NCBI RefSeq assembly: GCF_008831235.1
Contig: NZ_WBKF01000001.1
Location: 1,050,529-1,114,528 of the forward strand
Direction: 5' to 3'
DNA from: Pseudoclavibacter sp. CFCC 11306
GTDB taxonomy: Bacteria; Actinomycetota; Actinomycetes; Actinomycetales; Microbacteriaceae
Length of the DNA stretch: 64,000 nucleotides
Position numbers and translations under genes: made by a program
Shown: piece after piece, positions 44,609 through 53,648 of the stretch
How the letters are laid out: each line of letters begins with the position of its first letter
Numbering within the stretch: the first letter of the stretch is position 1
Notes under the pieces: model-generated
Told to the model about the DNA's origin: nothing
The model's database searches: none
The model's input: the letters and a program-made list of their open reading frames with translations, nothing else

Positions 44609-46570
44609 TCAGCGCAGCAGGCCGCGTTCTGCAGCCACCGCGAGCAGCTCTGGCCTGTTGTGCACGTCAAGCACACGATAGAGCCGTTGAATATTGCTTT
44701 TGACAGTGTTTGTCGACACATGCAGCTCATTGGCGATCTCACTGTTCGGCCTGCCCTGAGCAATGAGATGCACGAGGTGCAGCAGAGTCGGCGGCAGCTT
44801 TGGTCGAGGCAGCGCATCGGGCACCAACGAGTGCGAGGTTGGAATCTCACACGCCGCATAGAGCGGTGCCATCAGATTGCCTGGAACGACAGCCAATGAG
44901 CGTCGCCCGCCTTGCAGGTCTGCGATAGCAGCTGCCTCCCGCAGCATAGACTGTGCCTCTGTGCTGCGGCCGGTGTGCCACGCTGCGCATGCGGCGAGCG
45001 TCATCGCTTCAGCTCGAGCAAGCGGGCCGAGCAAGTCGAAGGCCAGAGTCTTCGCAGACAGATCAGCAGCCTCTTGAAACTCTCCGGCGTACAACGCCAG
45101 GCGAGCACGCGTCGGCAGCGCCATCAGAGCATCCGCTGCAGCGAGACGGCCGGCCAGTGCATGTGCCGCACCCAGATGGCGTGCAGAAATCATCGTCTCG
45201 ACCTGACAGATCGTCACGATCTGTGCCGGCATTTCGTCGGCCGCTGGCAGCATGGGGCGAATCTCTTCGAGAATCGCCGTCAGCAGGCTCGGCACACCAA
45301 GCACTTGTGCCGCGCGGCGATAGGCCAACAGCAGAAACGGCCAGAGCTCGTCATGCCAATACGCTGCATCCTGAGTAAGCCCGATCAGCCGTTCGACTTC
45401 GTCTCGGTCCAGACGTTCGGCGGCGATGAACAGCGCCGCCGTATACTCACCACAGCGCACCATCTCGCGAATGCGTCCTGTCGGCTCGGGCAGCGTTCGA
45501 AGACGACGCAGATGTCGGTCGGCAGCCACTAAGTCGCCCATGAGCACGCGCGTGACTGCGAGTTTGCTCTCGGCATCACGACACAGCATGCGGTCGCCAG
45601 CAAGAGTGGCGATTTGCCGTGCAGCTTCGAAGTCTCGTGCGGCCGTCGTATAGCGCCCGGCGAGCAGAGCAGACAGACCAGCATGCAGTCGAGATATCGC
45701 GGTTGTGCTGGTTCGCAGGGGTTCAGCGACCCGGTCGCTCTCGGCGAAGCTCTTCTGCAGACGCAGAACCAGGATGCTGCTGAGCAGACGAAGTTCGCGT
45801 GACGACGAGCGGGTGAACTCTTCGAGCTCGCTTACCACAGTGCTGTCTGCATTCGTGACGGGCGCTTTCGCCTGCACAGCGAGAAATGCTCGACAGAACA
45901 TCAGATCTGGGTGGGTGGTCTGCACCTCTGTCGGCAACGCCCCGAGCGCACTGTACATCAGTCGGGGAACTTCACTGGTCAGGGAATAGAGGTTCGGCCG
46001 CAGCACCTCAATCATGCCTGCGATGTCTTTGTCTTCGAAGGCCTGCTGCAGCCGTACTGCGGGCGGTTGTTCAGTCTTCTTCATCGCCTCGCGAATGCGC
46101 TGCATGTTGTGCCTGTAGGTGTCAGGGTGACGTCTCAGACACTCCTGTCGGGCGACTCTTCGCAACGCGTCAGGAATGCGGCCGATGACAGTGACGTCGT
46201 CGTCATCGGCCAGAATCAGCCCGTTGGCCATCATGCCTTCGAGCAGATCTGAAAAGTCGTTGTCTGGCCAGAGTTCGACAGCCAGGCTGTGCGTCAACGC
46301 CACAGGCAGAGCCATGGCAGCGAAGAAATCGACCTCACGCTCAGAGAGATGCAGATTCGTGAGCACGCCCAGAGCCGCGTCATCGACCGTACCGACAGCA
46401 TGACCGCGTCCGAGCATAACATCGACGACTGGTTTCAAGCGACCGACCTCATGTGTCACGTGTTGGGCGCGGTCGGTGTCATTGTCGACAAGAGCCAGCA
46501 ACTCGGCGGCGTCAAGCAGCGGAGCTCGCGGGGGATCAATGCTCGCCGAACTCGTCACGCAACCACCCAT
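44609..46570 (-). CDS. MalT-like LuxR regulator without ATPase domain
   Basis: 653 aa. The C-terminus (about 590-653) is a LuxR HTH: HLVHLIAQGRPNSEIANELHVSTNTVKSNIQRLYRVLDVHNRPELL. The 450 residues before it are helical repeats of TPR type (SALLAGRYTTAARDFEAARQIATLAGD; LALYAGEFQEAADLSAKTL), like the sensor domain of MalT/LAL regulators. The N-terminal 150 residues have a winged-helix-like look (LSEREVDFFAAMALPV), but no Walker A loop exists anywhere, so the STAND ATPase seems lost. Start ATG 46570, or GTG 46558 with GGGTGG in front. Its own promoter and three other surface loci carry the tandem GGGGTG box, making it the likely activator. Confidence 0.8.
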   Translation of the reverse strand: MGGCVTSSASIDPPRAPLLDAAELLALVDNDTDRAQHVTHEVGRLKPVVDVMLGRGHAVGTVDDAALGVLTNLHLSEREVDFFAAMALPVALTHSLAVELWPDNDFSDLLEGMMANGLILADDDDVTVIGRIPDALRRVARQECLRRHPDTYRHNMQRIREAMKKTEQPPAVRLQQAFEDKDIAGMIEVLRPNLYSLTSEVPRLMYSALGALPTEVQTTHPDLMFCRAFLAVQAKAPVTNADSTVVSELEEFTRSSSRELRLLSSILVLRLQKSFAESDRVAEPLRTSTTAISRLHAGLSALLAGRYTTAARDFEAARQIATLAGDRMLCRDAESKLAVTRVLMGDLVAADRHLRRLRTLPEPTGRIREMVRCGEYTAALFIAAERLDRDEVERLIGLTQDAAYWHDELWPFLLLAYRRAAQVLGVPSLLTAILEEIRPMLPAADEMPAQIVTICQVETMISARHLGAAHALAGRLAAADALMALPTRARLALYAGEFQEAADLSAKTLAFDLLGPLARAEAMTLAACAAWHTGRSTEAQSMLREAAAIADLQGGRRSLAVVPGNLMAPLYAACEIPTSHSLVPDALPRPKLPPTLLHLVHLIAQGRPNSEIANELHVSTNTVKSNIQRLYRVLDVHNRPELLAVAAERGLLR

Positions 46571-46659
46571 CCATATCGTTCGAGACCGAAGTTACCCGCG
46601 TACACACATCGCTAACCAAGAAAGACATTTTCTGGCCATACTCAGACTAGTATCCGCCA

Positions 46660-46723
46660 GAAATACACCGTCCAGCGTCACCCGCATCCTCAACTGGCAC
46701 GAATTCACCCCATAATTCACCCC
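46660..46723 (-). promoter_or_regulatory. tandem GGGGTG box upstream of the LuxR gene
   Basis: GGGGTGAATT (from 46723) and GGGGTGAATT (from 46711) are two identical decamers phased at 12 bp. A weak -10-like TGTATT or TATTTC begins 44-46 bp after the second box start; a better -10, GATACT, lies about 12 bp further. Suggests autoregulation. Confidence 0.6.
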
Positions 46724-46745
46724 TAATGGCGAACAGCCTCGACGG

Positions 46746-46820
46746 CACGAAGCGGGTCGCGCGCTTGGCTACAAACGCACGACCCGCTTCGTGTTCCGTC
46801 AGCGGCCGAGACCGCTGACG
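46746..46820 (-). terminator. two stacked hairpins behind the SpaA-type gene
   Basis: First hairpin: 46797-46805 with 46812-46820 (9-bp stem CGTCAGCGG, 6-base loop). Second: 46746-46759 with 46780-46793 (14-bp perfect stem CACGAAGCGGGTCG, 20-base loop). They follow the stop codon at 46878 and separate this gene from the LuxR promoter. The rest of 46571-46877 contains only that promoter. Confidence 0.65.
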
Positions 46821-46877
46821 TCTGCCGCCTCAAGGGGCTGAAGAGGCCGGCTATTCAGTTATTCGTCCATCAGGTAT

Positions 46878-49800
46878 TCATTCAGCGTGCCGACGACGAC
46901 GTATCATCAGCAGTGCTGCTCCGGCGAGCAAGAGCGCTGCACCCGCAGCGATGGCGCCCGCTGTGAGACCAGTTCGAGCGAGGTCACCGCTGTTCGTCAC
47001 CGGCTGCACCGGATCTGCAGTGTTGGTGATCGCTCCGAGATCGATCGAGACATGCTCGGCGTCGATCGTCACGGGGTGTGCGGTGCCGTCAATCTGATAG
47101 CCCTGCGGAGCCTTCGACTCAGTAAGCGTGTACTCGCCCCAAGCCAGATCGCTGAGCTGAAGACGCCCGTCGGCCTTGTCGAGATCGAGGTCGCCGTTGT
47201 CGACGATGGTGCTGATCGCGCCGTCTGGCCCGCGCAGACTCCACTCAGAGCCAGCCAAAGCGGTGCCGTTCGCGCCATCGGTCTTCTGCCACAGCAGTGT
47301 GCCCGGAACGCGATCGTTGGTGATCGCCCCAAGGTCGAACCGCTGCTGATCGGCGCCGATGACGAGAGTCTTCGTCTCAACGGCCCGGTCTGCCGCGGGC
47401 TGCTCAGCGCCGGCGATCGTGTAGCCCGTCGGAGCCTTCGACTCGGTCAGCGTGTACTCACCCCACGGCAGATCCTTCAGTTGGATTCTGCCCGGAGCTT
47501 CGTCGGCGTCGTGATCGCCGTTATCGACCACGGTGATCTCTCCGTCGGGGCCAGTGAGCTTCCACTCACTGCCGCCGATCAGCACGCCAGACGTCGCATC
47601 CGTCTTCTGCCAGCTGACGTCACCGAGAATGCGTGCGTTCTGCACCGTGCCGAACGAGACGCTCTGCTCGGCGTTCGCCGCGTCGATCGTGACCGTGTGT
47701 GCTTCGGCGTCAGCGGTGTACCCCGCCGGAGCCTTCGACTCTCTCAGTGTGTAGTCGCCCCAGGCGAGGCCGCTGACCTTCAGCGCGCCCGCCGTGGCAT
47801 CCTCGTCACCGGTGCCATCGTCGACCACGGTCGTGGCTTTGCCGTCGGGGCCGACCAGCGACCATTCGCTGCCCGCGAGCGCGTCGCCCGTGGTCGCGTC
47901 GGTCTTGTTCCAGGTCAGCGAGCCGGGTATGCGCTGGTTGGCGATCGCTTTGAGCCGTACATCGACCGCATTCTGGCCGATGGTGACCTTAAGGTTCTGC
48001 GTCGTGACCTGATAGCCGGTCGGAGCCTTGGTCTCGGTCAACGCATAATTGCCCCATGCTAAGCCGCTGACCTTCAGCGCACCGACCTCAGGATCTTCAT
48101 CACCCGCGCCGTTGTCGACGACCTGAATGACCTTGCTGTCGCCTTTGTCGGGGCCGGTCAGCGTCCATTCGCTGCCCGAGAGCTTCGCACCAGAAGTTGC
48201 GTCGGTCTTCTGCCAGGTCACGGTGCCCGGATCATGGTCAAGAGTATTGGTGAAGGTGACCGCACCATTGGCGTTTTCACCGATTGTGACCTTCTGATCG
48301 TCGGGGGTCTGCCAGGTCGCGCTGTCGACGCCCTGCGGGGTGTTCTCGTGCAGGGTCACCTCGGCGTTCGCGGGAACCGGCTGTGAGGTCCAGGTGGCGC
48401 CGGCCTTGACTGTCCACTCCCCATGGCCGGCGGCGTAGACGCCGTCTTTGGCCGGGTACGACCACGTGCCGGTGTAATCACGGTCTGTGCCGACCAGCTC
48501 GGTACCGGTACCTGCCATGGCCTTAGTGATGCTGAAAGTGCCCTTGCGCAGACTCGCGGCGTTGGTGACCAAGGTATGGTCTGCAGCATCGCCAGCGGTC
48601 GGCTTCAACCTGCCGTCAGCTGTGATGGTGTACACATTGTCTGCAGAGGCCGGCGCGAACACCGGGTCTGCCCACGTGGTGTCAGCTGTGTCGCTCGGCT
48701 TCGCCTCTGAGAGCGTCACCTTCGCCCCGACGGGGATGTCGGCTGACGATATGTAGTCTTTACCGTCAGCTTTCACTGTGATGTCGCCACTGCCCGACTT
48801 TGTGTACTGCGCAGCATCGGGCCCGTACCGGTAGTCGTAGTGCACGGTGTATTCAGACGGAAGTCCGAGAACACCATCCGGGTTGTTCACGTTTTTCTGC
48901 AGCTTGAACGACGTCGTGGGCTTCAGATCGGCAGTGTTCGTGAGCTTCAGCGGCAGAATGCCATCTTTGCCAAGAGTGCCGTTATCATTGCTGAACGTCA
49001 CCTCATAGGGCAGGGCGAGCGACTTGCCAGTGGCATCAGCCAGCTGCGGAGCACCCCACTGCACTGCACCGGTGTCGGACGGAACGATCTCAGTGATCTT
49101 GACAGTGTCACCCTCGTCGAAATAGGGAGAAGTGGCAGTACGCCCGGCTTGAACGGTGAAGCTGCCCTGATTGCCTTTGTGCGCTTCTGGCGCTACGACT
49201 TCGTACCTCACCTCGAAGTTCAGCCGCTGCTGTGCAATGCCGCTGGCAGCATTCCCATCAAGCTCTTTCGCAACAGAGAAAGCGCCCTGATTCGTACCCA
49301 CGCCCCACGCACTCGACTGGCGGCTGACGGTGTTACCAGTCGCTCCATCGGTCTTCGTCGTACCGTCTTTGGTGACGGTCACTTGATACGAGTTGTAATA
49401 GACCGTGCCGTATTGCGGCGCCTTGGTCTCGGTGGCGACGGACGTCGAGAACTTCAGCTGGTAGATGCCCTGTACGGTGCCGTCCTCGGTGGCGATGAGG
49501 CGTTGCCCCTCCTGCAACGGCTCGTATGCGGTGCGATCAATGGCAGCCGGAGTGGTGAACGTGAACTTCGACGTTCCGTCAAACACCGGGCTGGGCGCCA
49601 GATCCTTCCAACCGCTGAGATACTCTCTTCCCTCATTGTTCGTGTTGACCAGCGGGGTGTAGACGACCTTTGCAGAGCCGGGGATATATGAGAGAGCGGG
49701 GTCATTGCCGGTGATGTCGTCAGTGACCACCACATCAGAGGATCCTGGCGTTCCATGGTCATCTGCGACCACGTTCATCGTCCAGTAAATCGTCTTTCCG

Positions 49801-50438
49801 TCGTCAGACAGCGACCCCCACTTGCCTGCGCCAGTGGCTCCATAATCGCAGTTCACTGTGCAGGGCTGCGGCACAGGCTTCGGGTTGATGACGACTTTGT
49901 TCGTCTCAGTACCGTTGATCGAGTACCCCTGGTCGGTCACGGTCTCTTTGTTTCCTTTCGAGACCGTACCGCTGATGGTCAGCTGCCCATTGATATCTTT
50001 ATGCGTGCTCGCGTATGCGTCATCGAGTGCGCAGTGCAGATGCCCTCCATTCGCTCCGTCAGCAGGTGCGACCGTCGTGCAGGTGCCGATCTTGACGCCA
50101 CCCGGGGTATTGAGGTCGAACGCACGATCGCCGATCTGAAGGTCGGAGGGCATTTCGACGTCGATGACTGCCGGAGTGTCGTGCGGGTCTGGAAGCGACC
50201 AGTTGAGGTCGAGCCTGAAATCACTGCCGTCGGTCAGCGTCTCGCCACCTGACGAATTCGTCAGCTTCGCAGTGTCGATGCTGGCCGTGGTCGCCGCAGA
50301 GGCACTCGACACCCCGAGCAGGTTCGAGCCGATGGCGAGATAGCCGCTGAGCAGCACGGCCATGGCCAGTACCAGCAGTCGATAGCTGAGGCTTCTCTGA
50401 CCAAATCTGAAATTGTCGGGTGATTGCGCACTGTGCAT
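46878..50438 (-). CDS. SpaA-type surface protein with LARTG sorting signal
   Basis: 1186 aa from ATG 50438 (GAGAGG 9 bases upstream). A long basic signal peptide ends near ASAATT (about 50). N-terminal adhesin-like Ig domains (about 55-380) with the SGGETLTDGSDFRLDLNWSLP pattern of fibrinogen-binding/Sdr-type folds, then DUF5979-like beta domains (about 380-735). Four SpaA repeats of about 100 aa follow (starting near 737, 838, 936 and 1043), each opening with W-x-KTD and ending ESKAP or ETKAP-x-GY, where Lys and Glu form isopeptide bonds. LARTG (about 1152), a hydrophobic helix and RRRRHAE complete the anchor. LAxTG is read by class E sortases; none is encoded in this window. Confidence 0.9.
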   Translation of the reverse strand: MHSAQSPDNFRFGQRSLSYRLLVLAMAVLLSGYLAIGSNLLGVSSASAATTASIDTAKLTNSSGGETLTDGSDFRLDLNWSLPDPHDTPAVIDVEMPSDLQIGDRAFDLNTPGGVKIGTCTTVAPADGANGGHLHCALDDAYASTHKDINGQLTISGTVSKGNKETVTDQGYSINGTETNKVVINPKPVPQPCTVNCDYGATGAGKWGSLSDDGKTIYWTMNVVADDHGTPGSSDVVVTDDITGNDPALSYIPGSAKVVYTPLVNTNNEGREYLSGWKDLAPSPVFDGTSKFTFTTPAAIDRTAYEPLQEGQRLIATEDGTVQGIYQLKFSTSVATETKAPQYGTVYYNSYQVTVTKDGTTKTDGATGNTVSRQSSAWGVGTNQGAFSVAKELDGNAASGIAQQRLNFEVRYEVVAPEAHKGNQGSFTVQAGRTATSPYFDEGDTVKITEIVPSDTGAVQWGAPQLADATGKSLALPYEVTFSNDNGTLGKDGILPLKLTNTADLKPTTSFKLQKNVNNPDGVLGLPSEYTVHYDYRYGPDAAQYTKSGSGDITVKADGKDYISSADIPVGAKVTLSEAKPSDTADTTWADPVFAPASADNVYTITADGRLKPTAGDAADHTLVTNAASLRKGTFSITKAMAGTGTELVGTDRDYTGTWSYPAKDGVYAAGHGEWTVKAGATWTSQPVPANAEVTLHENTPQGVDSATWQTPDDQKVTIGENANGAVTFTNTLDHDPGTVTWQKTDATSGAKLSGSEWTLTGPDKGDSKVIQVVDNGAGDEDPEVGALKVSGLAWGNYALTETKAPTGYQVTTQNLKVTIGQNAVDVRLKAIANQRIPGSLTWNKTDATTGDALAGSEWSLVGPDGKATTVVDDGTGDEDATAGALKVSGLAWGDYTLRESKAPAGYTADAEAHTVTIDAANAEQSVSFGTVQNARILGDVSWQKTDATSGVLIGGSEWKLTGPDGEITVVDNGDHDADEAPGRIQLKDLPWGEYTLTESKAPTGYTIAGAEQPAADRAVETKTLVIGADQQRFDLGAITNDRVPGTLLWQKTDGANGTALAGSEWSLRGPDGAISTIVDNGDLDLDKADGRLQLSDLAWGEYTLTESKAPQGYQIDGTAHPVTIDAEHVSIDLGAITNTADPVQPVTNSGDLARTGLTAGAIAAGAALLLAGAALLMIRRRRHAE

Positions 50439-50513
50439 GAAAGCAGACCTCTCCCGCCAAGGCGGTATGCGATATCGATTGCCGCACGGCCGACAGACCG
50501 CCCGCGCACCCCG

Positions 50514-50577
50514 AATATAGGCAAAATGCCTTACCAAGAAAACAGAATTCGAGGCATTTCACCCCGCAATTCACCCC
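50514..50577 (-). promoter_or_regulatory. tandem GGGGTG box and -10 of the SpaA-type gene
   Basis: GGGGTG at 50572-50577 and 50560-50565 (minus strand), phased at 12 bp and followed by AATT and AAAT. The -10 hexamer TATATT (50514-50519) begins 46 bp after the second box start. No -35 match at the proper distance. Leader of about 75 bases to the start codon. Confidence 0.65.
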
Positions 50578-50669
50578 CAACTGGTTTGGAGCGTCTCGGA
50601 AGCGCATAGTGTGCCATATGGCATCTGGGCGCCAGCAGAAGTGCTACTCGCTGCGTCTCCCCAGCCCCC

Positions 50670-51941
50670 TCAGAACGAGCTGAAATCGAGCTGCGGCGTG
50701 CCGTCGCCTCCGATAGACACCGGCACAACCGTCGTGTAGTCGAACACTCCGGTGCTCACCCGCGAGTCATCGCGCCAGTCGTCCTCGTCGTCAAAACGCC
50801 ATTTGTAGTCGACGTGCATGTCGCCGCCGGTCAGCACGACCGATCCGGCAGTCGAGCCCTTGGCCCCCTCAGTACCGTTCTGACTGCTCGTGCCCTGCTC
50901 CGAGCTCGACGAGCCGCCCCAGCCACCCGATCGGGACGACTGCGGAACAGCTTCGTCGGTGAACTTAATCGTCGGCTGACCCGACCATGAACGGCGTATG
51001 CCCGTGACGGCATACGAGCCCGGATCGTTCATTTTGAGGTGCTTGCAGCCCTCTGGCTCGAACTTGTCAGACTGCATGCATCCGGCAATGCGGCTCTTCA
51101 CCTGATTGATCGCGTAGTCCCGCCCCATCTGCGACCAGGTCTCGGTGAACGCCACCGAGGCAGCATCCCCATCACCCGAAGTGAACGCTTTGACCGTTAC
51201 CGGTTCGCCGAAGGTCACATACTGGCTGTTCTGCCGCGGGGCGAAGGTGTACGCCCCGGGCAGCACCGAGATCTCGTCAGCGCTGCCGAGCTGCACTTTC
51301 ACACCGTTAACAGTGTCGACCGCATCTGGCGAGCTCACTGCGATCTTCTGCATACCGCCATCGGTGAATGCCCAGTCGTCGAAGATGATCCCTTGATGTC
51401 CACGTTTCTGCAGCGTGATCGTGACCGGGTAGCTCTTCGAATCGATAGTGAGGTCAGCGTTGACCGTTGCGGTGTCGCCCGAGATGGTCGTGCCGTCGAT
51501 CGCGAACGCCGTCGGCCTGGCCGAGGATGCACCAAAGACCTCTGAGGTCAGCAGCGCACGCTGGTCGGTGCTCAGGTTGGGCCGGTACAGTTCGAGCGCG
51601 TGGTCGACATCGCCGTCAACCACGGCCTGTAGGTAGGCCTTGGCACGTGCCTCGGGGCCGTAGGTCGAGCTGTTACCGACCGCACGTGTGATGAAACCGG
51701 CGGCGACCAACAAGCCGATGCAGACTATGGCAATGATGATGACGATCCAGCGGCGCTTCTGCCTGCGGCTCTGCTGCTGCAGCTCATCGGCACTCAGTGC
51801 GCCGACGACCTCGCCGCTGCCCCACCCGCCGCTGCCGTTCCAACCAGCGTCGTATGGTGCCACGGGCGCCTGCGGCAGCCGCGGTGGCGGAGCGCCGTGC
51901 TGCTGGCTGGCATCGTCAGATCGGTCATTCTCGGGCGTCAT
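50670..51941 (-). CDS. membrane-anchored protein with NTF2-like (DUF4878-like) external part
   Basis: 423 aa. A Pro/Gly-rich cytoplasmic tail (about 1-60), one membrane helix (about 65-87, WIVIIIAIVCIGLLVAAGFI) and an external part beginning ARAKAYLQAVVDGDVDHALELY, the lumazine-like/NTF2 start of DUF4878 and Lpp-type domains. Further blocks resemble ordinary beta domains; a Ser/Gly-rich stretch lies near 335-365. No sorting signal. 230 bp upstream of the SpaA-type gene on the same strand but separated by its promoter. Function unknown; possibly a cell-envelope sensor or mechanical spacer. Confidence 0.65.
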   Translation of the reverse strand: MTPENDRSDDASQQHGAPPPRLPQAPVAPYDAGWNGSGGWGSGEVVGALSADELQQQSRRQKRRWIVIIIAIVCIGLLVAAGFITRAVGNSSTYGPEARAKAYLQAVVDGDVDHALELYRPNLSTDQRALLTSEVFGASSARPTAFAIDGTTISGDTATVNADLTIDSKSYPVTITLQKRGHQGIIFDDWAFTDGGMQKIAVSSPDAVDTVNGVKVQLGSADEISVLPGAYTFAPRQNSQYVTFGEPVTVKAFTSGDGDAASVAFTETWSQMGRDYAINQVKSRIAGCMQSDKFEPEGCKHLKMNDPGSYAVTGIRRSWSGQPTIKFTDEAVPQSSRSGGWGGSSSSEQGTSSQNGTEGAKGSTAGSVVLTGGDMHVDYKWRFDDEDDWRDDSRVSTGVFDYTTVVPVSIGGDGTPQLDFSSF

Positions 51942-52060
51942 GCGTCATTCCCCCTTGAGCACAAAACTACACAGCACTCGATCAGCATCGCTCGACTGCC
52001 GAATTCCAACATCACAATCCTACTCAGCACAGCGCAGACAGAGGCCCCGGCGAAGACAGA

Positions 52061-53356
52061 TCAGCTGTCGCGGCCGGCGACCACCACAGTGGCGTGGCCC
52101 TGCTCCGGAGCCACAATGTGCAGCTCGCGGGCGTCTACCAGAACTGCGGCCTGCCCCTCACCCACTGTCAGATGTGCACCGTCTGCGTCGCGAATGAGCA
52201 GCCGCCCATCTCCGTGGTGGTGCATCACGTAGGCGATGTCCCCGTCGTGGAACGGTACGCGCGCGCGCTGCCCGTCACTCACATGCGTGAATGTGAGCCG
52301 CAGCCCAGCCCCTTCGGCCTGCACCTCGACGACGTCGTTTTTGTGGTACTCATACAGGTGCTTGGGTGCCGAGGGCTCGAAGTCGAGCACCTTGAGAAAC
52401 TCGTGGTCGTCGACGTGCTTCGAGGTGAGCCCGGCGCGCAGCACATTGTCGCTCGGCCCCATGAGTTCGAGACCGGTGCCGTGCAGGTAGCAGTGCGGCG
52501 TGCGCGGGCGCAGGTAGATCGACTGACCGCGTTCGAGCGTCTCGTGACGCAGCAGAAGCCCGAACGGCACGCCGCGGTCTCCCGGGTAGTGCTCGTCGAG
52601 CCGGCGCAGCACCTCGTCACGTTCGTTCGCGCAGACTCCGAACCCGCCAGTGAAGCGAGTATGCATCTGATTCGCCAACGCGCGGCCGAACACCGCGTCG
52701 TCCTGCAGCATCCACCGCACGGCAGCCTCGATCGGGTCGTCTTCGACCAGCGCATGCAGCAGTTCGAGCCAGATGATCTCTTCGGTGCGCGACTGGCAGC
52801 TGCGCAGAATCAGCTCGACGTCGGCGATCACGGCTTCGGGGTCGCGAAAGCCGGCGAGCAGGTCGAATGACTCGCTCAGGGCGTAGACCATCTCGGGCTT
52901 GGCATTCGGATCGCGGTAGTTGCGCACAGCGGCTTTGAGCGGCACGTTCATCGCATTCTCGAGCACGAAGCCCTCGTTCGCCTGATCGGCGTCTGGGTGC
53001 ACCTGCACGCTCAGCGGGCGATCGACCGAGAGCAGCTTGAAGAGGTAGCCGATCTCGGCAGGGCGCCCGAGCTGCCGCAACGCCTCTGGCAGCGTCTCAC
53101 CCTCATACGGGCCATCCACGACGACAGACGGCCAAGTGGGGTGTGTGCCCAGCCAGAGCTCGGCTTCGGGCTCAGCCTCTGCGGGCATGGGCACTGATGA
53201 GTCAGCTGCCGATGCAGATGTCTTCGCAGAGACCTCGCTGGCCACGAAAGCACCTGCGCTGTGGAATCGTCGTGAGGGAACACCTCGCAGACGCGCTATG
53301 CCGCCGGGTGTGCCCCAGTCGTAGTCGCGTGGCTCGTTGTCGATCAGCAGTGACAT
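52061..53356 (-). CDS. manA: mannose-6-phosphate isomerase, class I
   Basis: 431 aa, usual length. PRDYDWGTPGGIARL at the start, SVQVHPDADQANEGF (zinc ligands Gln/His, about 117-131), AKPEMVYAL (Glu ligand, about 153-161) and, near 290, GQSIYLRPRTPHCYLHGTGLELMGPSDNVLRAGLT (His ligand and the class I signature). An Ala/Glu-rich insertion of about 30 residues lies near 45-75. It interconverts mannose-6-P and fructose-6-P and feeds GDP-mannose for envelope glycans. Confidence 0.93.
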   Translation of the reverse strand: MSLLIDNEPRDYDWGTPGGIARLRGVPSRRFHSAGAFVASEVSAKTSASAADSSVPMPAEAEPEAELWLGTHPTWPSVVVDGPYEGETLPEALRQLGRPAEIGYLFKLLSVDRPLSVQVHPDADQANEGFVLENAMNVPLKAAVRNYRDPNAKPEMVYALSESFDLLAGFRDPEAVIADVELILRSCQSRTEEIIWLELLHALVEDDPIEAAVRWMLQDDAVFGRALANQMHTRFTGGFGVCANERDEVLRRLDEHYPGDRGVPFGLLLRHETLERGQSIYLRPRTPHCYLHGTGLELMGPSDNVLRAGLTSKHVDDHEFLKVLDFEPSAPKHLYEYHKNDVVEVQAEGAGLRLTFTHVSDGQRARVPFHDGDIAYVMHHHGDGRLLIRDADGAHLTVGEGQAAVLVDARELHIVAPEQGHATVVVAGRDS

Positions 53357-53415
53357 CAGAAGTCATCGTATCGTGCATGTCTCAATGGCGCAGATGCCCA
53401 GCCGACATGAAGAGG

Positions 53416-53455
53416 CCCGAGACTCCGGTCGGGGGGGGTGACACAGAATCTCGGG
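53416..53455. repeat. G8 tract inside a 7-bp inverted repeat upstream of manA
   Basis: CCCGAGA (53416-53422) and TCTCGGG (53449-53455) enclose eight G in a row (53431-53438). It may serve as the end of the NlpC/P60 transcript. The homopolymer lies about 75-80 bp before the manA start, where length changes could shift promoter spacing. Confidence 0.45.
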
Positions 53456-53648
53456 CTGTTCAACATGGTAGCGGGTTCCGGGCAGTACGTCTTCTTCAGA
53501 GCATCATTTCTTATGAATCTGATAGAAAGACTGCCGATCCGACACATATTCTTCGCACGATACGGGCACCCGGCCATCGACCGAACCAAAACCTGTGCTG
53601 AGGCTGCCCCAGCCTCCACGTGCGATGTGGGCGCTACCGAGGAGCAGG

